Below, piece after piece: positions 24,026-34,211 of a stretch of DNA of 64,000 bases. A program made the translations under genes and the position numbers. Under the pieces are notes generated by a model. It saw only the letters and a list, made by a program, of their open reading frames with translations. It did not search any database and was not told the origin of the DNA. The first letter of the stretch is position 1. Each line of letters opens with the position of its first letter. Origin of the DNA: Cladopsammia gracilis (Eukaryota > Cnidaria > Anthozoa > Scleractinia > Dendrophylliidae); contig JAJGOT010000033.1 in NCBI GenBank assembly GCA_022457155.1, forward strand, positions 336,501-400,500. Reading direction: 5' to 3'.

Positions 24026-24777
24026 CAATGTTACCCCAATTTTTTGCTTTCCTCCCTGGCAATATGAATGAGGCTACAGCGGTTCGACTAATAACACAGA
24101 ACAACCAGGACCCTCTTGGTCAGTTTAAGACTCTGGTTAAAGATTCCAGTTTAGCTCTCAAGCGTTCAAATGAGGATATGGCTGCCCAGCAGATGACAGA
24201 AATCAAAAGAATCAAGCGCGGTTTCACTCCCCAATTCAACAAGAAGAGCAGCGAGGACCAGTACAACGTCAATAAAGCGATTAAAGAAACCATGAAGGAC
24301 GCAAAGGCCGCTCTGGAACGCAAAGATATGCAGAAATTAAAGGATGCCTTAGACAAAGGTTTGGCTCTCGTGCAAGAGCGTGAAAAATTCATCCTGCTTG
24401 CAGATAAGTCACCGTTTGGTTGGAAAACTGTCAATGAATACAAACATCATGATTTGGCCGACGACGAAGAAGACGAAAAGAAAATTTTACAGAGCCGTAA
24501 GCGTTTCACCCGCGCGTTCTTCCCACCAACGAAAACCTTGCCGACGTCCATTCAGGCTAAATCTCCACAGATCGCAAGACAACAATCATCTAATTTCTTC
24601 TCTCGCCTTAATCAACAACATTTAGTGCAAAGATCTGCTACTGGTGTTTGCTTTGCGTGCGGAAAACCTCTGACGCTGTTCAGACATGGAGTTGGACGAA
24701 GATTACTATCAGAAGGACTCTTGCCCATCATCTCTATATTTTGTTTTTTTGGACCCCGAAGTACAATGCGAATTTAA
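23965..24777 (+). CDS. Gag-like ORF of the Ngaro-type element
   Basis: 270 codons, intact but probably shortened. It is rich in Lys, Asp and Gln, with a predicted helical middle (about residues 60-140). A possible zinc-knuckle start, CFACGKP, lies near residue 229, but the rest of the CCHC pattern is lost, which suggests a frameshift into the following pol region. The likely true start is the Met at about residue 23 or 34. Its role in the element would be RNA binding and particle formation, inferred from position only. Confidence 0.6.
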   Translation: MIDLCHSTVSLAASSTVQTSSMLPQFFAFLPGNMNEATAVRLITQNNQDPLGQFKTLVKDSSLALKRSNEDMAAQQMTEIKRIKRGFTPQFNKKSSEDQYNVNKAIKETMKDAKAALERKDMQKLKDALDKGLALVQEREKFILLADKSPFGWKTVNEYKHHDLADDEEDEKKILQSRKRFTRAFFPPTKTLPTSIQAKSPQIARQQSSNFFSRLNQQHLVQRSATGVCFACGKPLTLFRHGVGRRLLSEGLLPIISIFCFFGPRSTMRI

Positions 24778-24809
24778 ATCTGACCAGGAATTCGTATCGG
24801 TCTGAGGGA

Positions 24810-25513
24810 GATTATATTGAGTAATTGAGTTCTGGAAGAGCATTAACACGCCGAAGTTTATTATCGATGTTATTCCATTTGTATGCAAATTGCCGTTGCT
24901 CAAAATTCCCACGTCTTTTACGGCCAGTAATAACGCGTTAGCTTTGAAGGATTCTAGTTCCATTGAGAATGTCATAAACGAGCTCATTAGTCCACATTGT
25001 ATTACTGAAGTTTACGAGCCACCTTTCACTATGGACTCTTTGTTTGTGTTAACGCAAAAATCTGTTTAACGCGTTTTATTTTAGATGTGCGTCACGACAA
25101 GAGAAAATTTTAGATGCGAAGACTTGACTGTTGCCTAAGAGATTTAGAATCCGGGAGACTATACGTTCTCTTTTGATCTTGTGGTCATCATCATGTTGAA
25201 GATCTTCGTTCATCGAAAGTTTCTTTCTTTTTCTTGGACATTTTCCGCCGGTCACGCTAGATATTTTATAAGTTTTCAGTTTTACCTTTCGGTTTTAGTT
25301 TAGCGCCTTACCTGTTTACGGAATTGTTTAAGCCGTTAATTGAGAAATGGAGATCTGAAGCCGGGTAAATTGTTGCCTTCTTAGACGACGGTCTCGTCGC
25401 TGCTGTCGGTTACAACAACGCAAAGATTGCGAGCCTTCAGGTTCATGCCGATTTGCTTATCTCTGGTTTTCTTCCTAATGAAGCCAAATGTCTTGGGGCC
25501 CAACTCAGGTAAT
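24810..25513 (+). pseudogene. DIRS/Ngaro reverse transcriptase, broken
   Basis: Pieces of a DIRS-group RT are readable in more than one frame: EFWKSINTPKFIIDVI and NNALALKDSSSIENVINELI at the start, FSVLPFGFSLAPYLFTELF further on, then the catalytic box FLDDGLVA. Several in-frame stops and at least two frameshifts separate them. The FLDD box keeps both aspartates. The class is clear; function is lost. Confidence 0.8.
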
Positions 25514-25539
25514 TTCTCGGCTCGGAACTGTCATCAACA

Positions 25540-26512
25540 CGTACGGCCATGTCGGAAATTTACGCTACATATAGACAGACAGATAGATGTGTTCCATATT
25601 GGTCGCTTCTTTTCGCGTCCCAGTTCGTAGGATTGCGAGGGTTAGCGGGGAAAATTATTTCACTCGGTTACTGCGTGGGCAACGTCTCCCAGCTTATGAC
25701 TAGAAATATATTTGCTATGATCAACACTGCGTCGACATCACTTTGCTCCCGAGAATGCTGAATGCTGAATTGATCTTCGGGAAAACCAACGTAGCGAGCC
25801 TTAACGGCATACCTATTTGGCCAGCCCGTCATAAGTCCTCTTATGAGTGATATATTCCGATGCAGTGGCCTCATCTTGTGGAAGTTTTATAGTTTCGACG
25901 GCAAAATTTTTCATCAATACCCGTTCCGATTTCGAGAAAGCGCAAGGTTCCACGTTCAGAGAGTTGCTTGCCGTTTTTCCTGTCATTGAAAGCTTTCTAG
26001 GAGGCCAGTAAGCCAGTTACCTGGTCTACTGATAATCTAAAGGTCCGGCTTTACAACAGCCTGCAGTAGGCATCTTTCAGAGCTGTCTGTTCAACGACGT
26101 TGACATCGACATGCAGTGGATACTATTAAGGGATCTAAATACTATTGCAGGTGTTATATTCAAGTTCATTGATTATGTCGATTACACCATTGATGGCACG
26201 GTTTTCTATGCTCTCGACGGTTTAGCGGGTCCTCATACCTGTGATAGGTTCGCATGTTCATTCAACGCTAACGTTAAATGTTTTCAATTCCAGATTCTAC
26301 CAACCCGGTTCCAGCGGTGCATACGCCTTTGCCCAAAATTGGTCCCATCACGACAGCCGGCTGCGTCCTCGGGTTTACTTAACGTGCATAGTCTTCAGCC
26401 ATACGAGATCTTGCAGTGCTAAGGGAGCTCTCAGTGTACCATTTTGGAAGTCTGCCCATTTCTGGCCCATTCTGCGTTTAGATGGTTTTCCACTGGAGCA
26501 CCTTTATTCATG
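25540..26512 (+). pseudogene. RNase H region of the Ngaro-type element, broken
   Basis: Readable pieces include GKIISLGYCVGNVSQLMTRN, PVTWSTDNLKV, RDLN, LAGPHTCDRFACSFN, then after a frameshift NSRFYQPGSSG and AFAQNW. These match the connection and RNase H part of DIRS-group pol (TDN and the GPHTxDRFA block). Stops and frameshifts make it non-functional. Confidence 0.75.
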
Positions 26513-26797
26513 ATTGGGGCATTCTATCTAATTTAATTTGCCTAATTTACTTACAGATGTCAAGCCAGAAACTCTATTTTCGGTTGTAATCCCGTGACGG
26601 TCCCTTCATTAGCAATTCGTATTGACTTTAGTATCGCTCCTAGGTCGGGCTACGAGTTATCTAGTGAGAGCTTTCGTGTCCCAAGTGAATGCACAGAGAT
26701 ATGACTATTTTGCTGAGATTTCCTACTGAACGTATTTCAACCAGAGTCGAGTTTCTAGGGTATTTTTTTTTTCCTAGATTGAATTGCCTGTTAGAGG

Positions 26798-27290
26798 TGT
26801 TATGCCTTAGATGGGCTTAATGAATGCCCCAGATGTGCTTAGCGTTATGCCCTGGAGGGGTTTACCGAATGCCCAAGATGGGCTCAGCGTTATGCCCTGG
26901 AGGGGCTTACCGAATGCCCTAGATGGGCTCAGCGTTATACCCTGGAGGGGTTTACCGAATGCCCAAGATGGGCTCAGAGTTATGCCCTGGAGGGGCTTAC
27001 CGAATGCCCTAGATGGGCTCAGCGTTATACCCTGGAGGGGTTTACCGAATGCCCAAGATGGGCTCAGCGTTATGCCCTGGAGGGGCTTACCGAATGCCCT
27101 AGATGGGCTCAGCGTTATGAAATTCCCTAAATGGTTTTCAATGTTATGCCCAAGAGGGGTTCAATGTTACGCCCTAGATGGGTTTTAATGTTACGCCCAA
27201 GAGGGGCTCAATGTTATGCCCGAGAGTGGCTTAGACAGGCTCAATGTTACGTCCAAGAGGGGCATGATGATATGCCCTATAGGGGATCAT
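26798..27290 (+). repeat. Nested tandem array inside the Ngaro-type element
   Basis: A 22/23 bp half unit (for example ctcagcgttatgccctggag and ttaccgaatgccctagatg) forms a 45 bp unit, and two 45 bp units alternate as a 90 bp higher-order repeat over 26811-27117. More degenerate half units continue to about 27290. The 125-codon open frame across it is a by-product. Confidence 0.9.
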
Positions 27291-27469
27291 CCCTATTTTC
27301 TAAGAGGAGCTAAACGGGGTTTAAGTTTGGTATTATGCTTGTCGAATCAGTTAGGATAGTTTTCTGTTTTTGACTGCAGGGTTGCGAGCGCAATTTAAAT
27401 TCATTTTTTTTTTTATTTCCCGTTCGTCCGTACATTTTTCTTTATGAGTTCGTCTCTTACATTATATGT

Positions 27470-28060
27470 GTTTCATAATGTTCTTAGATATCTCCTCGTC
27501 CGCATTTTGGTCTGCAGGAAGCCCGGACAACGTACCAAGTTATCCAGCTAAAACAGAATCTGAAATTCACCGTGCTTGCTTCCAAAACCACTGGGTCATC
27601 GCAAAACTACCGTTAATAGATGGCGAGACTTTGCTAAAGACGTGTTGCGTATTCCTGATTTTCCGGTCAGACCTTTGGATCGTGCCCTGCATCTGCAACA
27701 TCTGCTCGAGTCCACAAAGTCAGTGTCTGCATCAATTGTGCTTTCTACTATACGCTTTTAAGTGGGCGCATAAGCTGGCCAGAGTTGATTCCCCTTCAGT
27801 ACACCCGACTGTCATTGCTGCAAAAGAAGGCGCTCTTCGCCTTGCCAGCCAACCTACCACCAGGAGGAACGAGCCCCTCGAAGTTACTCGTCTCAAGCAA
27901 CTTGCTGAAAGAAAACTGATTGGGACAATCTTCTGCAATTAAAAAGTCTAGTTTTGTTTATTCTCACTTTTTCAGGTTTCCATAGAAGCTCTGAGTTATG
28001 TCTTATTCGTAGCAGGGATGTCCAGTTTAGCTTTGTTCATAACTTAAACGCAGAAGGCCC
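27470..28060 (+). pseudogene. Tyrosine recombinase fragment
   Basis: The N-terminal part reads in frame (LLYAFKWAHKLARVDSPSV, TRRNEPLEVTRLKQLAE), then after a stop a box I-like segment follows (LTFSGFHRSSELCLI), with the expected catalytic Arg. Box II with its His-x-x-Arg and Tyr is not visible before the B1 repeat. It is therefore a truncated integrase of the YR type. Confidence 0.75.
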
Positions 28061-28214
28061 GGATAGCTGAGAATATCCACTGCCCGCAGTTAGCAGGTTA
28101 GCTGGTCGAGGCGAGCAGCTAAAACATTTATGTTAAGGATTCACTACCAAGCAGACTTGAAGTCTTCAAGTCCTTGTCGCTCTGAGCTCTAGCCCTTTCT
28201 TTTGCTGTCTACTA

Positions 28215-28284
28215 TGGGCCTGGCTGACCAACGCGCCCATGCCTCAACGTTTGAGTGTGTTCGGTTGTGTAGTGAAGGCAAAAT
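28215..28284 (+). repeat. B1 split direct repeat
   Basis: tgggcctggctgaccaacg to gaaggcaaaat, abutting A2. Its partner B2 is at 28811-28880. Confidence 0.85.
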
Positions 28285-28462
28285 ATGTAATTTGTGATAA
28301 TCGGTATTAACATAAATTAATATTTTGCCGACACGGAGCAGAGAACTGGGTTCTAGTGTAGTGCGCAGGGGCTCACGGTTCGTGAGTTTGAAAAGTGTTC
28401 GTTGATAGATTTGTGTCATTCTACGGTCAGCCTCGCCGCCTCTAGTACTGTTCAAACAAGTT
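28285..28462 (+). repeat. A2 split direct repeat
   Basis: Same 178 bp sequence as A1 (23848-24025), directly after B1. Confidence 0.9.
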
Positions 28463-28810
28463 AACTTTCGTCTTAGTTGTTTATTGTAATACCTTAAGAT
28501 TTGTTATCGGCAGTTTTAGCCGCATTTTAGTCGTTTGTTTCTTAGTTAAAAACACCTTAAAACCCCAAAGGTAGCACCACTGCATAGGTCGGGGGTACAC
28601 GGTCCCTATTTTTTCCAACAGTTGGTTTTTTGGGGTTTACGTGTCCGGCTCTGGTGCGGTTAGAGTTATCGTTATATTATAGTTCTTCGTCAATAACAAA
28701 ATGTATCGTGGGCCTGGCCGGCCAACCTAGAGTTATTGTAATATTATAGTATAGTATATTATAGTAATATTGTAATACGATAGTCCTTTGTCAATAATAA
28801 AATGTATCGT

Positions 28811-28880
28811 GGGCCTGGCTGACCAACGCGCCCATGCCTCAACGTTTGAGTGTGTTCGGTTGTGTAGTGAAGGCAAAATA
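28811..28880 (+). repeat. B2 split direct repeat
   Basis: Second copy of B1 and the right end of the Ngaro-type element. A partial additional copy of its left edge is at about 28698-28735. Confidence 0.85.
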
Positions 28881-28899
28881 AATAAAAAGCTGCACACAG

Positions 28900-30720
28900 C
28901 TTGAACTCGTGGCGTCTTTATTAAACGCAGTGCATTATTCACATCTCCATAGAAAATCTTTAGTAGAAAATCTCAAGCAAGACTGAAAAATTCTCCTCTT
29001 CTTCAGGTTTGTTTATATTTTTAACATGCCTCCAGCGATTAGTAAAACTCAACGTGTTTACATTATTCAATATTCAAGTGAGATAACTTTAGCCGGGTCA
29101 TGTTTTGATTTTACACTGATCGTTCAGCCTGAATTTTATCTCATCAAATCACAGCAATTTAAGGCTTGGATTATTGAGCTTAAATGAAGTTGTCTTTAGT
29201 TTTTGCGTGTGCCCGTGTACTGAACATATTACGTGCATAATAATTTTGGCGACAAATTTTCTTCCAGAATGACAAACCGGCAGATTCACGTTACTCCGCT
29301 ATGAATCTTCAAGGAAATTCTGCGCAACTCCAGATAAGAAAAAATTACAAACTGGTTGTTCTTATTACTCCTTATTACATCCTGGTATTAAAATACTTAC
29401 CACAAAAAAAAAAAATACGCTTCGAATATTCATCTTGAATGAAGTTTTCAGGCTCTTTTAAGTTGTTACTTTGTAATCTACACCATGTAAGAAGTCAACC
29501 TCGTTCCCAGGGTCTCTCTTCTTCCCGCCCCCTGGAGCGGGAAGAAGAGAGACCCTGGGAACGAGGTTGGTAAGAAGTTTATTTCACGTTCAAAAGTGTC
29601 TCTCTTGTTTGCAGAATGCTCAGAATTGTGTTTTAGAATTTGTCAGTCGTTTTGCAATATTAAACATAGTTTATATTGATCTATATTGACTATATTGACG
29701 ATGAATATCAGTCAGTGTATTGTTTTAATGTTCCAGCTAATTAGCTGCCTAGGTAGGATCTTACCTAGCTGATAGTTTTATTCCAAGCCATACAATGTTT
29801 TATTCTGTATGTATTCTTTTAGACATCAAGCTCTGAATCAGATATGCAAAATCAAGTGCTGGCAAAATTGTTGTATCAAGTTGATCTACTTTCTACAGTT
29901 TCGGTTAAACTCTCCTTTGTTAATTCAGAAAACCGGACAGTGAAGTCCTCATCTGTGAAGTGCTTCGAACACACCGACAAGTACTTGGTGGGTTCCCAAT
30001 GTGCTCGCTTCAGTTTAACCTTTCCAGTCTAACCGTTTCTCCTCCTCTTCTTTACCATAAAAAGGTATTGGGTGGAGAGCAATGCCTTCTTTTTCGTTTG
30101 AAAGGTTGCTACAGCCAAATATACACAATTAACTCTCAGGCATTTTTCTGATCCTGACCGCAGCGAGACTGTCTTTGATGATCGAGAGCGAAAGATATCC
30201 TGGAATGACGTCACATATTATGCTAGACCCAGACCTTTTCAAATGATTCTGCGACTCGGTCATGATTTTTATTTTTGTGATTTTCGCAGACTTTGAAAAT
30301 TCGTCAAAAATCGAGGTTTTGAGCAAAAGCAAAAATTTTTGCGGTATTTTCCTCAGTTCAATACAAAGATTTATTCTGGTGAAAAAACTTATATATTGTG
30401 CTTTTACGGAGAAACATAAAATTATATCTGAAACGGAAGACTACATTCAGTAGCCGACACTTGAAACCACGATCGCTTCCATCCTTCAAACTACACGCCG
30501 CCCAAAAGAATCTACAACACTTTCACTCTCTTACGAAATCCTTGTCCATTCTTTCACCCAGTAGACTACAGCAAAATAACACATTGCACAACAGTAATTT
30601 AACTAATCAACCTCCCAAACATTTTCTTTTAGAGCGGTCTAAAATGCTCAACACTTAGCGACAGACCAACGCGGTAAATAAATATTCAGGTCTGGTTGGC
30701 TGTTCATGTTCTGGTGTGTT
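28900..30720. other. Gene-poor stretch
   Basis: I can support only the 74 bp hairpin at 29496-29569 and a 75 bp segment (30399-30476) that repeats 23406-23474. Two segments preceded by good acceptor-like tracts (29270-29330 and 29824-30030) could be exons of an unknown gene, but they match nothing I know and I leave them unannotated. Confidence 0.4.
29496..29569. mobile_element. Perfect 74 bp hairpin MITE with 9 bp TSD
   Basis: Two 33 bp arms (caacctcgttcccagggtct ... ) are perfectly complementary around an 8-base loop. It is flanked by GTAAGAAGT on both sides (29487-29495; 29570-29578). The 9 bp duplication suggests a Mutator-like source. Confidence 0.85.
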
Positions 30721-30726
30721 AATGTC

Positions 30727-31254
30727 AGCTACCTTATTACACGAAATTTTCGCGACACGTTAATTTCGCGATTTTGAGGTTCGCATATTTCGCGACACCT
30801 TAATTTCGCGATCTTGCGAAAATTGTGCATTTTGACTCACTTTAATTTCGCGTTTTTGAGTGAGACACACTTTATTTCTTTGTCAATGTTATTTAACATG
30901 TCCCTATTTGATCAAACAACTTAATCCACAATGTCCAAATAAACAGAAACGCAACTGATTATGTAAACAGTAACAAGAAATATGTTCTCACAGTGTATAC
31001 AAGGCACGGTTTGTAGTTCATGCTTGAAGGACCAGAACATTACCACAGAATAGTTCAAAATGATTGTTATAAACGTGTGTAATGGTAATAAAGTCATTTT
31101 TTTAATTATTGACATAAGGTGCGTCACTTAATTTTCGCGTCATGTTATTTTCGCGACATTTAATTTTCGCGTCATTTAAATTTCGCGATTATTTTTAAAT
31201 CGCGAAATTCGCGAAATAAACGTGTCGCGAAAATTTCATGTAATAAGGTAGCTA
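30727..31254. mobile_element. Non-autonomous element with tcgcg-rich ends
   Basis: Ends agctaccttattacacgaaa / catgtaataaggtagct are inverted for about 35 bp and continue into repeated aatttcgcg and tttcgcga motifs. The interior is unique AT-rich sequence. No ORF. Confidence 0.8.
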
Positions 31255-31814
31255 ATTAAGATAGGAGATCGAGCATTGAATGTTTTTTTAGGGCAGTCTG
31301 GAAAACTTCAATTTTAATTAAATGAGAAATAGAACATGATCTTTTTGATAACGTAGTATAAAGCAAGGCTGATACCACGTAGAACATTTAACGCGACAAC
31401 TGTTTTACACAGGAAAAGGTCAAGTGGCATTTATTGAGATTATTATAAAAGTTAATTTATTTAAGTAGTGGTAGAGGGAGCGAATCATAATTTTTAACCT
31501 AAAATCTAGACAGAACAAAAGGCCACAATTGTTGATACTTATAAACCGGAGACTACAATTTATCAAAAAAATTATAAACCCTAAACAGCCCGACTATAAT
31601 ACTCGAAGAGTTCTTGTTTTATAGTAAATTCGTTCCATCTCCACAACCCATTGAACTCTGTATTCATCCTGACAGCTAAAATGATTGAAATCTTTTCAAC
31701 ATCTTTCGGAATATTTAAATTTCCACCCGGCATTTTACAATAATATTATTTAAAAATACATAATGGAAATAGATGTTCAAGAGAGGTAACTGAAAATTAG
31801 CCATTTATTAATCA

Positions 31815-32062
31815 AGTTTTCAATCGATTGTAGTAAAACCAAAAACAAAGTAATTACTCTGACCAATTACAACAGACGCGGACGATCCAATCAACCAATC
31901 AGAACGCGTGGCAAATACATGTAGCCGCACCAAGCGCGGGAGAACGTGTGTGAGTAAGTCACGACTGGTTTTAGTTTTACCTTTGATTGGTTGAGAAAGT
32001 GGCGCGAGATTTTATAGCCAATCACAAAGCGTAGCAATGAATAACCAAAGCAATCGCGAAGT
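31815..32062 (-). mobile_element. MITE family A copy, left-hand of a tandem pair
   Basis: Diverged copy, truncated at its right end and abutting the next copy at 32064. Confidence 0.75.
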
Positions 32063-32063
32063 T

Positions 32064-32387
32064 TAGAGCAGTTTTCAATTGAGTGTGGTAAAACCAAAAC
32101 CAAAGTAATTACTCTGACCAATCACAGCAGTCGTAAACAATCCAATGAACCAATCACAGCTCGAAGCAATTACATGTAGCCGGCGCCAAGCGCGGGAAAA
32201 CGCGTGCGAGCAAGTCACGATTGGTTTTGGTTTTACTTCTGATTGGTCGAGAAAGTGGCGCGAGATTTTTTAGCCAATCACAAAGCGTAGCAATGAAAAA
32301 CCAAAGCAATTGTGTAATTACTTTTCACAGTCAATTGAAAACTGCTCTAATACTTTCGACACTTAAATTGAAAACCGCTCTATTACA
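32064..32387 (-). mobile_element. MITE family A copy, full length, plus fragment
   Basis: Runs from agagcagttttcaattgagt to caattgaaaactgctct (32356) and is followed by the end fragment of a third copy (gaaaaccgctct). Three family members are thus side by side. Confidence 0.8.
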
Positions 32388-32407
32388 GCATGTCTTTTTA
32401 TTGTAAT

Positions 32408-32576
32408 GCTATACCAGGTTTTCTTGCGGCCACTTTCGTGAGAAGTCAGGAGAGAGTTGAGGCCATTGGGAGGCATCCAGCGTATCAGGTTTCCTCGCGG
32501 CACGCTTTCGCGAAAAGTCGGAGCCGTTCGGAGATACCTAGGGTAGCGTACCGTGTTTTCTCGCGCATGCTTTTGT
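32408..32576 (+). repeat. Three imperfect tandem copies of a 55-65 bp unit
   Basis: The unit contains accaggttttcttgcggcc / tcaggtttcctcgcggcacg / ccgtgttttctcgcgcatgc and then gaaaagtcggagc. There is no coding sense. Confidence 0.55.
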
Positions 32577-33265
32577 AAGCCAGCTCCTCCCCCCGGTTAA
32601 AAAAAAGCGTTGTTATCATTACAGTATATAAATAAATATATGTGAAAAATCATCCACACAGGACAGTGCACACGCAGTAAATATTCCCTGTCAAAGGACA
32701 CTATATTACAAGGAACATGGAATACCAAAACTGCTGGTCAGAACTGGAAAATCTCCATTGTTGAGTTTATTTATGTTATTCACTTACTGCACTTACAATG
32801 AGTATGTATAAATATTTGTACAATCAGTAGAGGTTGGGTGACTCTTCTGTTCAAGGTAGCAAATAGCATAGCTAATAGCAATACTGTCAAAATGTTATTC
32901 AACTAAAAAAATAAAATAAAATAAATGTACTACTCGATGACATTATCACAAAACTGTGTCTCAAAATGCACGAGATTGCATCTCAGCGACTAGCCCTGGC
33001 CACCCCTAGAAAACTCCATCTCTTTCCCTGAATGTCAAATCCTAAAAAGAACCCTGTTTAGAATATCACAATAATGCCTGGTCGTGATTTGTTCATAATT
33101 TATAATCATTCTATACAATCTTAGGGATAACTTCATTATTGCTTGCAACCTTCACATTTCATTTGCAAACGTTCTTGGTGCATTCATAATAATTATATAT
33201 ATTATTGGGCAGTTTGTATTAATTTATTAAAATAATAATATTATAAAGATACAAACTAAACAACA

Positions 33266-33412
33266 GGACCTGGTTGTTCAAAAGGTGGATAGCACTATCC
33301 ACCGGATAAATCACTATCCAGCAGATAACACAATGGATTTTGTTAATACTTATCCACTGGATAGTGATTTATCCGGTGGATGGCGCTATCCACCTTTTGA
33401 ACAACCAGGGCC
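33266..33412. mobile_element. Palindromic MITE (tggttgttcaaaaggtggat)
   Basis: 147 bp, near-perfect hairpin: both arms run from cctggttgttcaaaaggtgg through ccaccggataaatcactatc. I recall very similar elements from other anthozoan genomes, which is part of the reason for the organism call. Confidence 0.85.
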
Positions 33413-33645
33413 AGATGTTTAATTTGGAATAGTGGCTATATTTCCTATGTACATAATAGGTCTGATGTAGATACATTTAGTTTCACCTGCAGTAAGTAAA
33501 AGTCTACCCAAGGTCAAAGGAAAAAAGAAAATTATTGTAAATGTCGGTTAAACAGCCAGCAACATAATAAAGAACTGCTCAGTTCTTTCATTTAGATGGT
33601 TACAAATGAGGTTTTCATTCTACAGACTCAAAAGTTATGGTGAAG

Positions 33646-34034
33646 TTAAAGAGGCTATGTCACGAGGATTTGGCCGAGTTTTGGTGAAAACTATACTGAA
33701 GTTATTAACTGAGCGAGTACCTTCAATCATACACAACACTTAATTCTTTGAAACTGAAAAAGAAGATACAGAGTGAATTCTTAAAGGGTGAACAAACTAC
33801 AGCCATTTTTCACAGATTCTTCAATGACATGGATGAGAGAAAATTAAGCCTTAACTTTTCAAGCTCCATTTCCACCACGGCCAATCTGCTGCTAAAAACA
33901 CACACTTATAGTTTCAGTGCACTAATATAGTTATAATTCTTAACAAAATTAGACCATTATTTAAGATTTCTTTTGATACAAATGTCTTTTGGTTTTTCAA
34001 AGGGATACTGAAACCTGGTGACATAACCCTTTTA
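33646..34034. mobile_element. Family B element, diverged copy
   Basis: Relative of 22312-22699, with ends ttaaagaggctatgtcac and gtgacataacccttttaa. It lies in the presumed 3' region of the MIF4G gene. Confidence 0.55.
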
Positions 34035-34211
34035 ATTAAATCAAGGTTTGAGACTGTACCAGTGAAAGGAGGAAGTGACATCTGCTAAACTTGAGTAGCC
34101 TTGAGTGAAGGACACCATAAAAAAACTGTCAGTGGTTAGTTCTACAGTATTTTACACCAGCATGCAAACTTTAAATAAAAAAATTAACAATAAAAATATT
34201 ATGAAATGCAA

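Larger units (their letters stand above)
23848..28880 (+). mobile_element. Ngaro/DIRS-type tyrosine-recombinase retrotransposon, decayed
   Basis: Order: A1 repeat (23848-24025), gag-like ORF, reverse transcriptase, RNase H, tandem array, tyrosine-recombinase fragment, B1 (28215-28284), A2 (28285-28462), B2 (28811-28880). A1 and A2 are 178 bp and read identical; B1 and B2 are about 70 bp. This A1-ORFs-B1-A2-B2 layout is the split direct repeat structure of Ngaro elements. Pol is broken by stops and frameshifts, so the copy cannot move by itself. Confidence 0.88.

Noticed and set aside
26811..27188. 125-codon repeat protein
   Set aside because: By-product of the 45 bp tandem array inside a decayed retrotransposon.
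29270..30030. Two possible exons of an unknown gene
   Set aside because: Acceptor-like tracts are present but the peptides match no family I know and no linking exons could be found.
30398..30658. 86-codon ORF, Ser/Leu/Asn-rich
   Set aside because: No start context, no homology recognised, and it overlaps a sequence repeated at 23406.
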